A DNA stretch of 64,000 nt from JADKCL01 sp046329055 (GCA_046329055.1 JAXLVK010000015.1:14505-78504); one strand, 5' to 3'. Positions 1 through 7,544 are shown, counted from the stretch's first letter. The notes: generated by a model not told the origin, from the letters alone. Program-made: numbers and translations.

Positions 1-137
1 TGTTCAACCGCATGATCCGACCCTTCATTTTCACCCAACAAATGGGCCATGCATGGCTGCTGCACAACATCGAGGAAGTCGGAAATTTTGAGTTCTTCTT
101 GCCGGAGCTGTATGCGGCTCAGGCTTCCCACACATAA
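1..137 (+). CDS. C-terminal fragment of an unrecognised protein
   Basis: One frame is open from the window edge (first full codon at base 3) to a TAA at 135-137, giving 44 residues that end ELYAAQASHT. The composition is protein-like, with many aromatic residues and the stretch LLHNIEEVGNFEFF. The 5' part lies outside the window, so no family can be named. Its 3' end overlaps the 3' end of the convergent methyltransferase gene by 19 bases, which is common for tightly packed convergent genes. It could be a chance open frame because it is short; the residue pattern makes a real gene more likely than not. Confidence 0.45.
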   Translation, partial: FNRMIRPFIFTQQMGHAWLLHNIEEVGNFEFFLPELYAAQASHT

Positions 138-868
138 AGCCGCCGCACGCTGTAATTCAAATAAGGCGGGCTCACCTTCGCCTCGTAGAGCAGCATGGTC
201 GCCGCGGCGCCCATTTCTTCGATGATTTCCTGCTCCCGCGCCACGAGCCCCGCATACACAGCGAGCTGATTCTCCTTCCAATTTGGCGTCTCCTCCCGGT
301 GAAGGAAATGCATGCCGCTCTGCTCCAGCAAAGGCACAGACTCCACCGCGTGCAGGTCCCAAAAGGTGAAAACAAACCGCCCGCCCGGCCGCAGCACCCG
401 CTTCACTTCCCGCATGGCCTCGATCTTGTCCGCCGCTGCCCAGAGCGAATCGATGCTGATCACCGCGTCCACACTCGCATCCGGCAAGGGGATTTCGAAG
501 AAGTTCCCCACCTCAAACCGTGCCGGATACTTCAAATCGAATTTGGATTGAAACTCCCTCGCCTGCGCCACCGCCTCCTGGATCACATCCACCCCGATGA
601 GCCGCAAGCCCAGCCGCTCCGCAATCCGCAATCCCGGTCCGCCCTTGCCGCATCCCATGTCCAAGACCGTGGCACCCTCCGGCACATTCAGCCAAGCCGC
701 CATGCGGTCCAGGTCATGCCGCGTCAGGTAGCCATACTGCTCCAATCCCTCCGGGTATTGCTCCCCGAAAGCCTCCGCCCATACCTGCTCCATCCATCGG
801 CTGCGCTCCGGATGGCCGTAATACATGCGGTAATAAACCGTGTTTTGATCTTCCTGAAATTGCGGCAT
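119..868 (-). CDS. SAM-dependent class I methyltransferase
   Basis: This 249-aa protein has the Rossmann methyltransferase fold signature. Motif I is VLDMGCGKGGPGL at about residues 68-80, the acidic end of strand 2 is IGVDV at 91-95, and a VLRPGGRFVF motif typical of the Methyltransf_11 group lies near 160-170. There is no signal peptide, so it should be cytoplasmic. The N-terminal 60 residues (many Tyr and Trp, RHDLDRMAAWL) resemble the cap helices of small-molecule N- or O-methyltransferases. The acceptor cannot be told from sequence. It follows a hairpin-repeat tract on the same strand, so it probably has its own transcript. Confidence 0.85.
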   Translation of the reverse strand: MPQFQEDQNTVYYRMYYGHPERSRWMEQVWAEAFGEQYPEGLEQYGYLTRHDLDRMAAWLNVPEGATVLDMGCGKGGPGLRIAERLGLRLIGVDVIQEAVAQAREFQSKFDLKYPARFEVGNFFEIPLPDASVDAVISIDSLWAAADKIEAMREVKRVLRPGGRFVFTFWDLHAVESVPLLEQSGMHFLHREETPNWKENQLAVYAGLVAREQEIIEEMGAAATMLLYEAKVSPPYLNYSVRRLYVWEA

Positions 869-874
869 AAAACG

Positions 875-1070
875 AACTTCCCGTTGCGAGCGCTAAAGCG
901 GCTCGCAACGGGAAGTTCCCACCAAGTCTCCGAATTACCAAACCCCTCAGCGAAACCATCAACCAAACTTGCCGTTGCGAGCCCTAAAGCGGCTTGTAAC
1001 GGCAAGTTCCAACCAGTCTCCAATTTATCAAGCCCCAGGGAATCCATCAACCGAACTTCCCGTTGCGAGC
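875..1070. repeat. Tandem hairpin repeats, family core CCGTTGCGAGC
   Basis: Two full hairpins and a half copy lie head to tail. Copy 1 has perfect 17-bp arms at 875-891 and 901-917 (left arm AACTTCCCGTTGCGAGC). Copy 2 has arms at about 966-983 and 991-1008 with G in place of C at arm position 6, compensated in the opposite arm, plus a G-U-type change (cttgtaac). A lone left arm is at 1054-1070. The roughly 45-bp spacers after each copy are also similar (accaagtctccgaatt versus accagtctccaattt), so the unit of duplication is about 90 bp. The tract sits between two minus-strand genes. Confidence 0.85.
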
Positions 1071-1116
1071 CCATATAGAAGCAAGGGAGACAGACCCCTC
1101 CTTGCCTTTCAGGCGC

Positions 1117-1845
1117 TCATTTCCTCCGGAAAACCCGAATCCGCTCACGCTTCGCATCATACTCCACCACATACCAATCATCCCGGAACAACCTTACCGT
1201 CACATAACCCAAGCTCTTCCGCTCATCATCCGGGTAAACGTCCACGATGGTGCCCAGGGAATCCATGTCACCGCTGAAATCATGGTGAGACTGAAAGAAC
1301 TCGAATGTGCTGAGATTGCTCCAAAAGAAACACTTCGCCGCCTGACCATATCGCCATCCCTGTTCGTCAATGACCCGGATGCTGGAAAAGCAGGCATAGT
1401 CCACGTACCAGCCATAGATGCTGTCCTTTGCGGAGGCGTGATTCACCCTGAACTCAAACTTGGGGTGATCAAGGAGTTTGTCTATGATCAGTTCGATGTT
1501 CTGCTCATACTCCTCGTAGAGCAATAGGAGGTCTGGATTCCTTGCCTTCCAGCTAGGCACTAAATCCAGACTCGCGCAACATGCGGGAACAATGGTATAG
1601 GAAGAATCCGGAAGAAATTCGCAGGCAATGGAGTGGCTTCCTTGGGCACCTGGGTCTTTGAATTTCAATGAGTCAAGCCTCGGGAAAACCGTAGGAATGC
1701 GGACGCCATTTGAATCCACCAAATAGGTCCTTCCATTCACCGAAACATGGATGGCACCGACCTCCGACCGAAGCAGGAAATGCCCACGAGCCTGAGCCAC
1801 GCCCAGCAGGAGTGCCGCGATGATGAAAACGATTGCCTGCCTCAT
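1117..1845 (-). CDS. Secreted hypothetical protein
   Basis: This 242-aa protein begins with a clear signal peptide (MRQAIVFIIAALLLGVAQARG) and has no later membrane span, so it is probably exported. I do not recognise a family. Several cysteines (CEFLPD, CCAS, CFSS, CFFWS) could form disulfides in the periplasm. The C-terminal third has WYVDYACF, WRYGQAA and YVTVRLFRDDWYVVEYD, which reads as beta strands. No T9SS sorting domain is seen. It lies downstream of the BlaI/M56 pair on the same strand, separated by a repeat hairpin, so cotranscription is uncertain. Confidence 0.6.
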   Translation of the reverse strand: MRQAIVFIIAALLLGVAQARGHFLLRSEVGAIHVSVNGRTYLVDSNGVRIPTVFPRLDSLKFKDPGAQGSHSIACEFLPDSSYTIVPACCASLDLVPSWKARNPDLLLLYEEYEQNIELIIDKLLDHPKFEFRVNHASAKDSIYGWYVDYACFSSIRVIDEQGWRYGQAAKCFFWSNLSTFEFFQSHHDFSGDMDSLGTIVDVYPDDERKSLGYVTVRLFRDDWYVVEYDAKRERIRVFRRK

Positions 1846-1851
1846 AAAAGG

Positions 1852-1894
1852 AACTTGCCGTTGCGAGCGACTTTAGCGCTCGCAACGGCAAGTT
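1852..1894. repeat. Hairpin repeat, same family (G variant)
   Basis: Perfect 17-bp arms at 1852-1868 (AACTTGCCGTTGCGAGC) and 1878-1894 flank a 9-base loop. The sequence after it (accaagtattcgatttacc) matches the spacer that follows the copies at 875-1008. It lies just upstream of the start of the 1117-1845 gene and downstream of the M56 gene stop. Confidence 0.85.
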
Positions 1895-1923
1895 CATACC
1901 AAGTATTCGATTTACCTAAGCCC

Positions 1924-3441
1924 TCAGCAACCGTCCCCTCCGAGGACAAAGGGCATGATCACCCACCACTTGGCAGGCTTGCCTTTTTCGGTGCCGGGCT
2001 TGAACAGCAGCTCTTCGATATGCGCTTGTACCGCCGTTTGGTAGTTCGCCGGAGCGGCTTCATCGGTGAATTGGTAGCGGATCACATGGCCCGTCTCATC
2101 GACCAGCACCTTCGCCGTGACCTGCACGATCTTCCGATTCTTTTTGTCGGGATTCGGGTTGCCGATCGCCTTGATGACCTCGTTGTGGTTGAGCACCACG
2201 GGATGACCCTCCGGCCAATTGTCGTGGGGTGCGGCAGGGTCGCTCATGTCCAGGGTTTGGGGCATTTCACCGAGGCAGACCGTCTTGTCACTCTTGGGAT
2301 TGCCCGCGTAGTTGGACATCTCGTTCTCGAGATAGAGCTTGTCCATGCTGAAAAAGGGGCTGTAATTGTCGGAGGCTGCACTTGTGGGCGTCGCAGATCC
2401 GGAGGCCTCGCTTTCATTCGCAGGTGCATTCACAGTCATGGGCGAATCCAGAGCGGCCACATCCTTGCCCTCAACTGTCGAGCAACTGTTGGTGCCAGCG
2501 ACCATGATGGCGGCGAGCGGCAGGATCATGAAGTAGCCGAGCAGGGCTTTCTTTTGGGGGCTGGGAGCGAGCATTTTCAGTCGGGATTTGATTAAGGAAT
2601 AAAATGGGTGGACGATGTGCAGGTGGGGAGTGCGAAGCTGACGCTGCAAGAGCAGGCGGCGGACAGCCTCCGAACCAGCAACAGCGAGGGCGGCTTGGTC
2701 GGCGAGGTATTCGTGGGTGCGGCGCAGGTCGCGGCGCATGAGATAGATCGCAGGATTGAACCAGCAAAATGCACGGATCACTTCCACGGCAAGTAGGTCG
2801 ATGGTATGCAATTGCCGGGCATGGCAGCGCTCATGAGCGAGTGCAACCGCAGCGTCTTGCGGGTCCTGAGCCGGGTCGTTTTTCCAGAGGATGTACCGGA
2901 AGTAAGTCGCGGGGCCGATTTCATTGGCCGTGTGGACCAGGGTATGGTCGGACATTTTGGTTTTGGCTCCACGGTTGATCTGCAACCAGATGAGGATGTT
3001 TCGGTAAAGCAGGACCAGCATCAGCAGGCCCGCGATGGCCAAGTACACCATCGATGCCACCATCCAAATGCTCCATTGCGTCGTGGTAGTAAGGATGGGA
3101 GATGCCGCTGGAACAGCATGGGACATGGGCAAGCCCGTGCTGAGCGTATCCACGACCCCAGAGTGTGAGATCGCAACCGGCCCGGAGGTAGCAGCGTACG
3201 CTCCAGCATCAGCACCCGTGACCATTGCGGGCACCTGATGCAAAAACCCGGTGTCCGGCAGGCCTTGTGGGATGATCTCCCAGCGTAGCAGGGGCAGCAG
3301 CAAAGCCACCACCAATCCGCCAACGAGAAAGGCCCGGTTCCATGCAAACCGGCGCTGCCGGGCCAGGAACACCCGAAAATAGACCGCCTGCAGGAGCAGC
3401 AGCAGGTTCACCGCGATCAAGTAGGGGAGGAGGGATTTCAT
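1924..3441 (-). CDS. BlaR1-type M56 membrane metallopeptidase with TonB-like C-terminus
   Basis: This 505-aa protein has the M56 layout. Membrane spans lie at about 3-22, 37-53, 125-145 and 298-316. The zinc site HERCH is at 203-207 (HExxH), with a downstream RRTHEYLADQAAL helix (241-252) that supplies the third ligand in this family. After the last span come a Ser/Thr/Ala-rich linker and a domain near 430-500 (VTAKVLVDETGHV, LLFKPGTEKGKPAKWWV) that resembles the TonB C-terminal fold often fused to Bacteroidota M56 proteins. Its start overlaps the BlaI stop by 4 bases (ATGA), so the two are translationally coupled. Likely role: membrane sensor that cleaves or triggers cleavage of the repressor. 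The inducing signal is unknown. Confidence 0.85.
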   Translation of the reverse strand: MKSLLPYLIAVNLLLLLQAVYFRVFLARQRRFAWNRAFLVGGLVVALLLPLLRWEIIPQGLPDTGFLHQVPAMVTGADAGAYAATSGPVAISHSGVVDTLSTGLPMSHAVPAASPILTTTTQWSIWMVASMVYLAIAGLLMLVLLYRNILIWLQINRGAKTKMSDHTLVHTANEIGPATYFRYILWKNDPAQDPQDAAVALAHERCHARQLHTIDLLAVEVIRAFCWFNPAIYLMRRDLRRTHEYLADQAALAVAGSEAVRRLLLQRQLRTPHLHIVHPFYSLIKSRLKMLAPSPQKKALLGYFMILPLAAIMVAGTNSCSTVEGKDVAALDSPMTVNAPANESEASGSATPTSAASDNYSPFFSMDKLYLENEMSNYAGNPKSDKTVCLGEMPQTLDMSDPAAPHDNWPEGHPVVLNHNEVIKAIGNPNPDKKNRKIVQVTAKVLVDETGHVIRYQFTDEAAPANYQTAVQAHIEELLFKPGTEKGKPAKWWVIMPFVLGGDGC

Positions 3442-3815
3442 GACTTTACTGGTTGAGGGGTGGACTTTGCGTATTCCTGCATCAGCTCGTCGAGGGTCTT
3501 GAGGTCCAGGTCCTCCTCCTCCATGAAGAAATGCAGCATGTTCTTGAAGCTTCCGCCGAAGTAGCTGTTCAGGTATTGGCCGAAGTAGGCCTTGGTGTAA
3601 TCGCGGCGGGACACGAGCGGGTAGTACTCGAATGTCTTGCCGTAGGTATTGTGGGCCACGAAGCCCTTGGACTCCATGATCTTAAGCAGGGTCGCCACCG
3701 TACTCGGCGCAGGTCGCGGCTCCGGCATCGCCTCGATGATGTCCTTCAGCAGCGCCCGGTCCAGGTCCCAGAGCTTCTGCATCAATTCTTCCTCAGCACG
3801 TGTCAGTTTCTGCAT
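3438..3815 (-). CDS. BlaI/MecI-family transcriptional repressor
   Basis: This 125-aa protein has a winged helix-turn-helix with the BlaI/MecI/CopY layout: LTRAEEELMQKLWDLD at the N-terminus, then TVATLLKIMESKGFVAH as recognition helix and wing start. The C-terminal half (YFGGSFKNMLHFFMEEEDLD) is the dimerisation helix region. Paired BlaI and M56 genes regulate themselves in other bacteria, and here the upstream DNA carries two identical-spaced inverted repeats over a promoter. The targets beyond its own operon are unknown. Confidence 0.9.
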   Translation of the reverse strand: MQKLTRAEEELMQKLWDLDRALLKDIIEAMPEPRPAPSTVATLLKIMESKGFVAHNTYGKTFEYYPLVSRRDYTKAYFGQYLNSYFGGSFKNMLHFFMEEEDLDLKTLDELMQEYAKSTPQPVKS

Positions 3816-3832
3816 CTCAGCAATCGTTTCTA

Positions 3833-3896
3833 CAAATGTATTCTAAGAATTTAGAAATACAACGAAGGTGTTAGAAGTATTTCTAATTGTTTAGAA
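3833..3896 (-). promoter_or_regulatory. blaI promoter with two TTCTAA-N4-TTAGAA operators
   Basis: Reading the minus strand, TTG (3860-3862) is followed after exactly 19 bp by TACATTTG (3833-3840), a full match to the Bacteroidota -33/-7 promoter. A perfect inverted repeat TTCTAA-N4-TTAGAA (3841-3856) fills the spacer, and an identical one (3881-3896) lies exactly 40 bp away, upstream of -33. The half-sites at 3871-3876 and 3881-3886 also form an opposite-sense repeat. The layout suggests autorepression by BlaI. Confidence 0.8.
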
Positions 3897-4067
3897 GAAT
3901 TAACAGATGCCTCCCCTACCACCACGAAGGCAGCGCGGGCTTCCGTGTACCTGTTGACTCAAGAATGGGTGTCACCTGTTAAATCAATGCGTCCTTGGGC
4001 TGTGTCGAAATAGTGTGTCAATCAGTCCCTGACAATGTCTGTGGGAGGGGGAGAGACGCGTGGATCA

Positions 4068-4400
4068 TCACCTTAGGATACTGTCAATTTCCGCTTCACT
4101 GAAATACTTGGCGACCAAGAAACCAAGTTTATAGGGCGAAAAACCGGTGCCGGCTTGGTTCAGCTTGAGGCGATCGGCAGCAGTTGTGTATCGCTGATTG
4201 GAGATTCCTAAAAGTGGCCGGGAGAAATACCAGATGCTAGAGATGTATGATGACTCTCGCTCGCCAAATATTGAAGTATTGGCTTCGCGGATCGGGGCGA
4301 GGGAAGAATGCATGGACATCTCAAACCAGAGGGTCATAATCAACACCACTGTTGCGAGTCCAGTTGTTCCAAATAGAATTCTTTTCCGTTGTTTAGTCAT
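4068..4400 (-). CDS. Small single-span membrane protein (array member)
   Basis: This 110-aa protein has one membrane span (about residues 9-26, ILFGTTGLATVVLIMTLWF) after a basic N-terminus, so it is probably anchored in the inner membrane with the rest outside the cytoplasm. No family is recognised. Its C-terminal 25 residues (LGFLVAKYFSEAEIDSILR) recur in a remnant at 4612-4740, which shows local duplication. The start overlaps the stop of the preceding 55-aa ORF by four bases (ATGA). The position downstream of a toxin-like gene suggests an immunity-type role, as an inference only. Confidence 0.6.
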   Translation of the reverse strand: MTKQRKRILFGTTGLATVVLIMTLWFEMSMHSSLAPIREANTSIFGERESSYISSIWYFSRPLLGISNQRYTTAADRLKLNQAGTGFSPYKLGFLVAKYFSEAEIDSILR

Positions 4401-4564
4401 CGTGACCGAAAATTAAGTACCTCGAAAATCCCATCCTCCTTCAAGGTCACGCAATCCCAGGAGACGTCCCAAAGTCCAAACAAATTCGGTTCCTTTGTAG
4501 CTGCGAGCCAAAACTCTCTGGGGAAGGTGTCAGAATAGTGCAAAAAGGGAAAGAATGCATCCAT
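4397..4564 (-). CDS. 55-aa ORF translationally coupled to next gene
   Basis: A short frame starts MDAFFPFLHYSDTFPREFW and ends EVLNFRSR, with the stop overlapping the next start (ATGA at 4397-4400). The sequence is rich in Trp, Phe and charged residues and reads as a real protein, perhaps a C-terminal piece of a longer ancestor. The start region matches the DNA just downstream of the 4068-4400 gene (about 3984-4010), so the ORF lies at the edge of a duplicated unit. No family is recognised. Confidence 0.45.
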   Translation of the reverse strand: MDAFFPFLHYSDTFPREFWLAATKEPNLFGLWDVSWDCVTLKEDGIFEVLNFRSR

Positions 4565-4611
4565 GGGCGGTGTCGAAGTAGTGGATCAGATAGTCCCCAA
4601 CAATGTCCAGC

Positions 4612-4740
4612 CTAAGTGATGGAAACGTGACATCGGCCAACAATACCGTCAATTTCAGCCTCACTGGAGTAGGTAGCTACTAGGAAACCTATTTTTTCCT
4701 CGGCGAGACACCCGTGCAGCTTTGGCTTAAAATCGAGGCT
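4612..4740 (-). pseudogene. Remnant copy of the 4068-4400 gene 3' end
   Basis: One minus frame reads IGFLVATYSSEAEIDGIVG, closely matching LGFLVAKYFSEAEIDSILR at the end of the 110-aa protein. The DNA similarity continues past the stop: 4552-4610 resembles 3984-4045 (for example gtgtcgaagtag and gtgtcgaaatag, acaatgtcc and acaatgtct). The 5' part of this copy is missing; the 4727-5260 gene occupies its place. This is a duplicated and truncated array unit. Confidence 0.7.
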
Positions 4741-5260
4741 TACAGTATTTGTAAGTGCCATCCTTAGGAATCCACATTAATGTAAGTTCAAAGTCATCTG
4801 CGGTCGCGCCTATCGGTTTTGGAAATACCTTTTCAATGCAACGATTTGCGTCTAGTTTACAGTACTTGAACTCTGCTACAGTAACCCTTAGCTCATTTTC
4901 AACCTCAGAATCGCTGAGATGGAATCGAACGACGGTCATGGGGCTATGCTTTTTCACTACACCACAGAGTTCCTGATAGTGGAATGGCAACACCCCGAAC
5001 TGTGCTCTCCAAGCAGAAGGCAGGGGGATAGAATCTGGGATAAGGATAACAAATGGTTCATGATTCCTACTGCTTTCTAGAAAATAGAAGTATGCCAAAT
5101 TGGACTTTTCCTTAAATATCGCGCTAATAGCAGTCTCATAGGCGGAAGTAACTGATGGCCCTGATAGTGGTGCCTGTCCACGGGATTTCAGGTTAGCCAA
5201 TGCAAGAAAAAATGCTATGATCATGTGTGTTGCCAGGGAGTATGAAGCACTATTAACCAT
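4727..5260 (-). CDS. Exported hypothetical protein (array member)
   Basis: This 177-aa ORF has a hydrophobic N-terminal segment. The most natural signal peptide begins at Met13 (MIIAFFLALANLKSRGQA), which would put the start at 5224. The mature part has VTVAEFKYCKLDANRCIEKVFPKPIGA and a final LTLMWIPKDGTYKYCKPRF, with four cysteines that may pair outside the cytoplasm. No family is recognised. Base composition is AT-richer than the flanking core genes (a sampled 60-base line at 5101 has 27 G+C). It sits in the string of small genes behind the toxin-like ORF, so it may be a periplasmic immunity protein. Confidence 0.55.
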   Translation of the reverse strand: MVNSASYSLATHMIIAFFLALANLKSRGQAPLSGPSVTSAYETAISAIFKEKSNLAYFYFLESSRNHEPFVILIPDSIPLPSAWRAQFGVLPFHYQELCGVVKKHSPMTVVRFHLSDSEVENELRVTVAEFKYCKLDANRCIEKVFPKPIGATADDFELTLMWIPKDGTYKYCKPRF

Positions 5261-5278
5261 CGGGAATCTAAATTAATC

Positions 5279-5712
5279 TTAGTGCGCTTTCTGCCATTGG
5301 CGCTCATAAAATGGTAGGAAGGGGTGGTTTGGCCTGTACCTTGGGTTTGCAATCGTCCTGATCTTTTGAATTCTACGGTTGCTTCCTCTCACTGCCTGTG
5401 GCCTGTGCCAAATCGGGCTCATTTTGGATTCTTTCTGCAGCCCGGGATAGGTCAAAATTAGTTGCAGAAGCATGTGTATCTTCTTTGAGACTGATTTTCA
5501 GATTGCTAATTCCTAGATGAACCAAAGTGTTAGGGGGAGGTCATTACCGATGTTCCTCTTGGAACGGTCAATATTGCCCTATCCTGCGGATGTATTGCTC
5601 TAGACTGCGAATCAAGCGGATTATTTTCCATAGTGTAGGCTCTACTAGCGGTGATAGAAATGGCCCAAAGGATTGCATTCAACATGCACATTATTCTTGA
5701 ATGTATAAACAT
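5279..5712 (-). pseudogene. Frame-broken exported protein gene (array member)
   Basis: Three minus frames join into one protein of about 143 residues. Frame 1 starts at 5712, four bases after the preceding stop, with the signal peptide MFIHSRIMCMLNAILWAISI and runs to LTVPRGTSVMTSP. Frame 2 reads NTLVHLGISNLKISLKED through LAQATGSERKQ. Frame 3 reads IQKIRTIANPRYRPNHPF and ends ERQWQKAH at 5279. The first break is at a run of five C on the coding strand (about 5533-5538), the second near 5375. Sequence continuity across breaks argues for recent decay or a base-calling indel. Confidence 0.6.
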
Positions 5713-5716
5713 CAAT

Positions 5717-6115
5717 TCATTCCTTGAGATAGTTCTCCCAATACACAACATCATCAGCCTTGCTTCTAGCGCGCCAGGTACGGGGGTTAAGGTTCATAAT
5801 CAGAAAAGCGTCTCGGCGAAAACGAGAATATAAGGCAATGTTAAACCCCCAGTCGTACCGTCGATTGTGAAGATTTGAAACCATGAATTTGGCCTCATCA
5901 TCACTAATTGAGTCTGCCGTGCAGAACTTGCCGAGGACATATAGGTACTTTGCAGGAATTATGGTGCTGTTTCCTGCTAATTTTGAGCTCGTTCGAACAA
6001 TCTCAAACCTGATGCTGTGATTTGAGTAACATTCTAAACTCCTAAGGGAAACCTGAGGAAAACTAGGTGTAAAGAGTAGCAAACTAAAAAGGACGGACAG
6101 CAGAATCTTGGTCAT
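5717..6115 (-). CDS. Secreted hypothetical protein (array member)
   Basis: This 132-aa protein starts with a signal peptide (MTKILLSVLFSLLLFTPSFPQ). The mature part is about 110 residues, with FCTADSISDDEAKFMVSNL and a C-terminus NLNPRTWRARSKADDVVYW. It begins 5 bases after the stop of the 461-aa toxin-like gene, which is the position of an immunity gene in many toxin cassettes. An export signal fits protection against a toxin that acts in, or passes through, the periplasm. The frame-broken gene next to it has a similar size, signal peptide and NPR-x-Y/W-rich end (ANPRYRPNHPF), so the two may be distant paralogues. Confidence 0.6.
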   Translation of the reverse strand: MTKILLSVLFSLLLFTPSFPQVSLRSLECYSNHSIRFEIVRTSSKLAGNSTIIPAKYLYVLGKFCTADSISDDEAKFMVSNLHNRRYDWGFNIALYSRFRRDAFLIMNLNPRTWRARSKADDVVYWENYLKE

Positions 6116-6120
6116 AAGAG

Positions 6121-7506
6121 CTATCTTCTATGTCTAAAATCATAAAATTCTTGGCCTCTCCTACGATAGTACTCAAAAGCAGGTTCGCCAGTATCTGCCA
6201 CGATGAAGTTTCGCGTGCTTATTCGAATAACGTCTCTGACCTCATTATCACTTAGCTCCCCAGATTGGTATTTCATCACAAGCTCATCCATTTGTTTTCC
6301 ACTTTCTCCGAGATAATATACAAAACTATACCCCTCTACTTCTGCTGCAATCTTTACCGTATTATAGGTGCCAATTGACTCAATTGATATGACTTCATTA
6401 GCATACTCTGCTGGTGTTATCTTGCCGGAGCCTACATCAATCACTAATTGTTGTAGCCTCTTCCGATAAATTCGATTGGTCAATTCATGTGCCAGATCTA
6501 CTAGTATCTCATCTGCAACTTTTGAAAAGACTACCGTGATTTTTCCATTTGCGGGGTTCATGGAGGTTTCCTTTCCCAGCAATATTTCTGTCCGATAGTT
6601 TTCTGAAGTTATTCCAGCTTTCTTCGCTAATTTCCGAAAGAGATCAATTTGATTTCCTTTTTCCCAAGCTTTGTCGAGTTCTTCGCCAGCAGAAGAAAGC
6701 ATCATATCACTGTGAAATCTGCTCTTCTCCCAAGTGCTTTCAAAATCGCTAGCCACTCCCTCAATAATTGATTGAACTTGACTGGCCACTTCAACAGGTA
6801 GAACTGGAAGGCGAGGATTGTTATTTATCGCGAATCTAATTCCTCGTTCCAACCAGGGCTGTTGCCCAATTGCATCTAACAACCCCCGTAAGACACTCTT
6901 GGATACATTATATTGAAATGCAATTTTGGCGTTTCCATCCCTGCACCAACAATCCCCATACTTCCGCTCCCACTCTTCTGTCGCGAACCGCGGCTCGGGT
7001 GAGCAGTCACAGTCCTTCTTGTACCTCCGTTGCAACTCCCGACTCAGCTCCGCCTCCCCCATACGCGCTGCCTGAAGGAGGGCCTGCGATGAATCCGGCT
7101 GCAGGAATGGCCGCAAGATTGCTGCCGTGGCGGCCCCGCCCGCGATCGATGCCCAGGCTCCGGCACCCATGACTGCACCAGCACCTGCCGAGCCTGCCGC
7201 TGCGCCCGCTCCTTGCACAAGGGCCGCCCCGGCGCTCTCCGCCGCGGCACCTCCAGCTCCCCCGCTTGCCGCAGCAGCGCCCCCCGCTCCCCCGGCTGCG
7301 CCCACCAGCGCCGGCGCAACCAAGATCGCGGCCAAGACCGCCATTTGCAGCAGTCCTTCGTCGCGGATTTGCTCCTTGGTCTTGGGGGTGAAGAATTCAT
7401 TCCCGTGCCCCCAACCGTAGTTGAGGCCGGGTTGTGCCCAAGGCATCCGGGGGGACATTTGCCCACCCGGAGCCCAAGGATTGTTCATGCCATCGAAGAC
7501 TGCCAT
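6121..7506 (-). CDS. Modular toxin-like protein with Gly/Ala-rich span and AHELTN motif
   Basis: This 461-aa protein has a Pro/Gly/Trp-rich N-terminus (1-36), a hydrophobic Gly/Ala stretch (about 53-130) that could insert in a membrane, a Cys cluster (C166, C168, C186, C188) that could bind a metal, and a helical C-terminal domain with VDLAHELTNRIYRKR at 336-350. AHELTN resembles the HE-containing helix of toxin metallopeptidase-like domains but lacks the second His of HExxH. The 5' part is GC-rich (43 of 60 bases at 7141-7200) and the 3' part is not (26 of 60 at 6421-6480), with the change near 6950. That mosaic is typical of toxins that swap C-terminal domains. Function is inferred, not shown. 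Confidence 0.6.
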   Translation of the reverse strand: MAVFDGMNNPWAPGGQMSPRMPWAQPGLNYGWGHGNEFFTPKTKEQIRDEGLLQMAVLAAILVAPALVGAAGGAGGAAAASGGAGGAAAESAGAALVQGAGAAAGSAGAGAVMGAGAWASIAGGAATAAILRPFLQPDSSQALLQAARMGEAELSRELQRRYKKDCDCSPEPRFATEEWERKYGDCWCRDGNAKIAFQYNVSKSVLRGLLDAIGQQPWLERGIRFAINNNPRLPVLPVEVASQVQSIIEGVASDFESTWEKSRFHSDMMLSSAGEELDKAWEKGNQIDLFRKLAKKAGITSENYRTEILLGKETSMNPANGKITVVFSKVADEILVDLAHELTNRIYRKRLQQLVIDVGSGKITPAEYANEVISIESIGTYNTVKIAAEVEGYSFVYYLGESGKQMDELVMKYQSGELSDNEVRDVIRISTRNFIVADTGEPAFEYYRRRGQEFYDFRHRR

Positions 7507-7513
7507 GCCTCTC

Positions 7514-7544
7514 TAAATTTAACGTGGTTTTACCAGAAGGTCAA
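7514..7544 (-). promoter_or_regulatory. Candidate internal promoter for the toxin-like gene
   Basis: On the minus strand TTG (7542-7544) is followed after 20 bp by TAAATTTA (7514-7521), one base off TAnnTTTG. The ATG is at 7504-7506, so the leader would be very short. The -33 element overlaps the stop codon of the upstream 672-aa gene. Confidence 0.4.
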
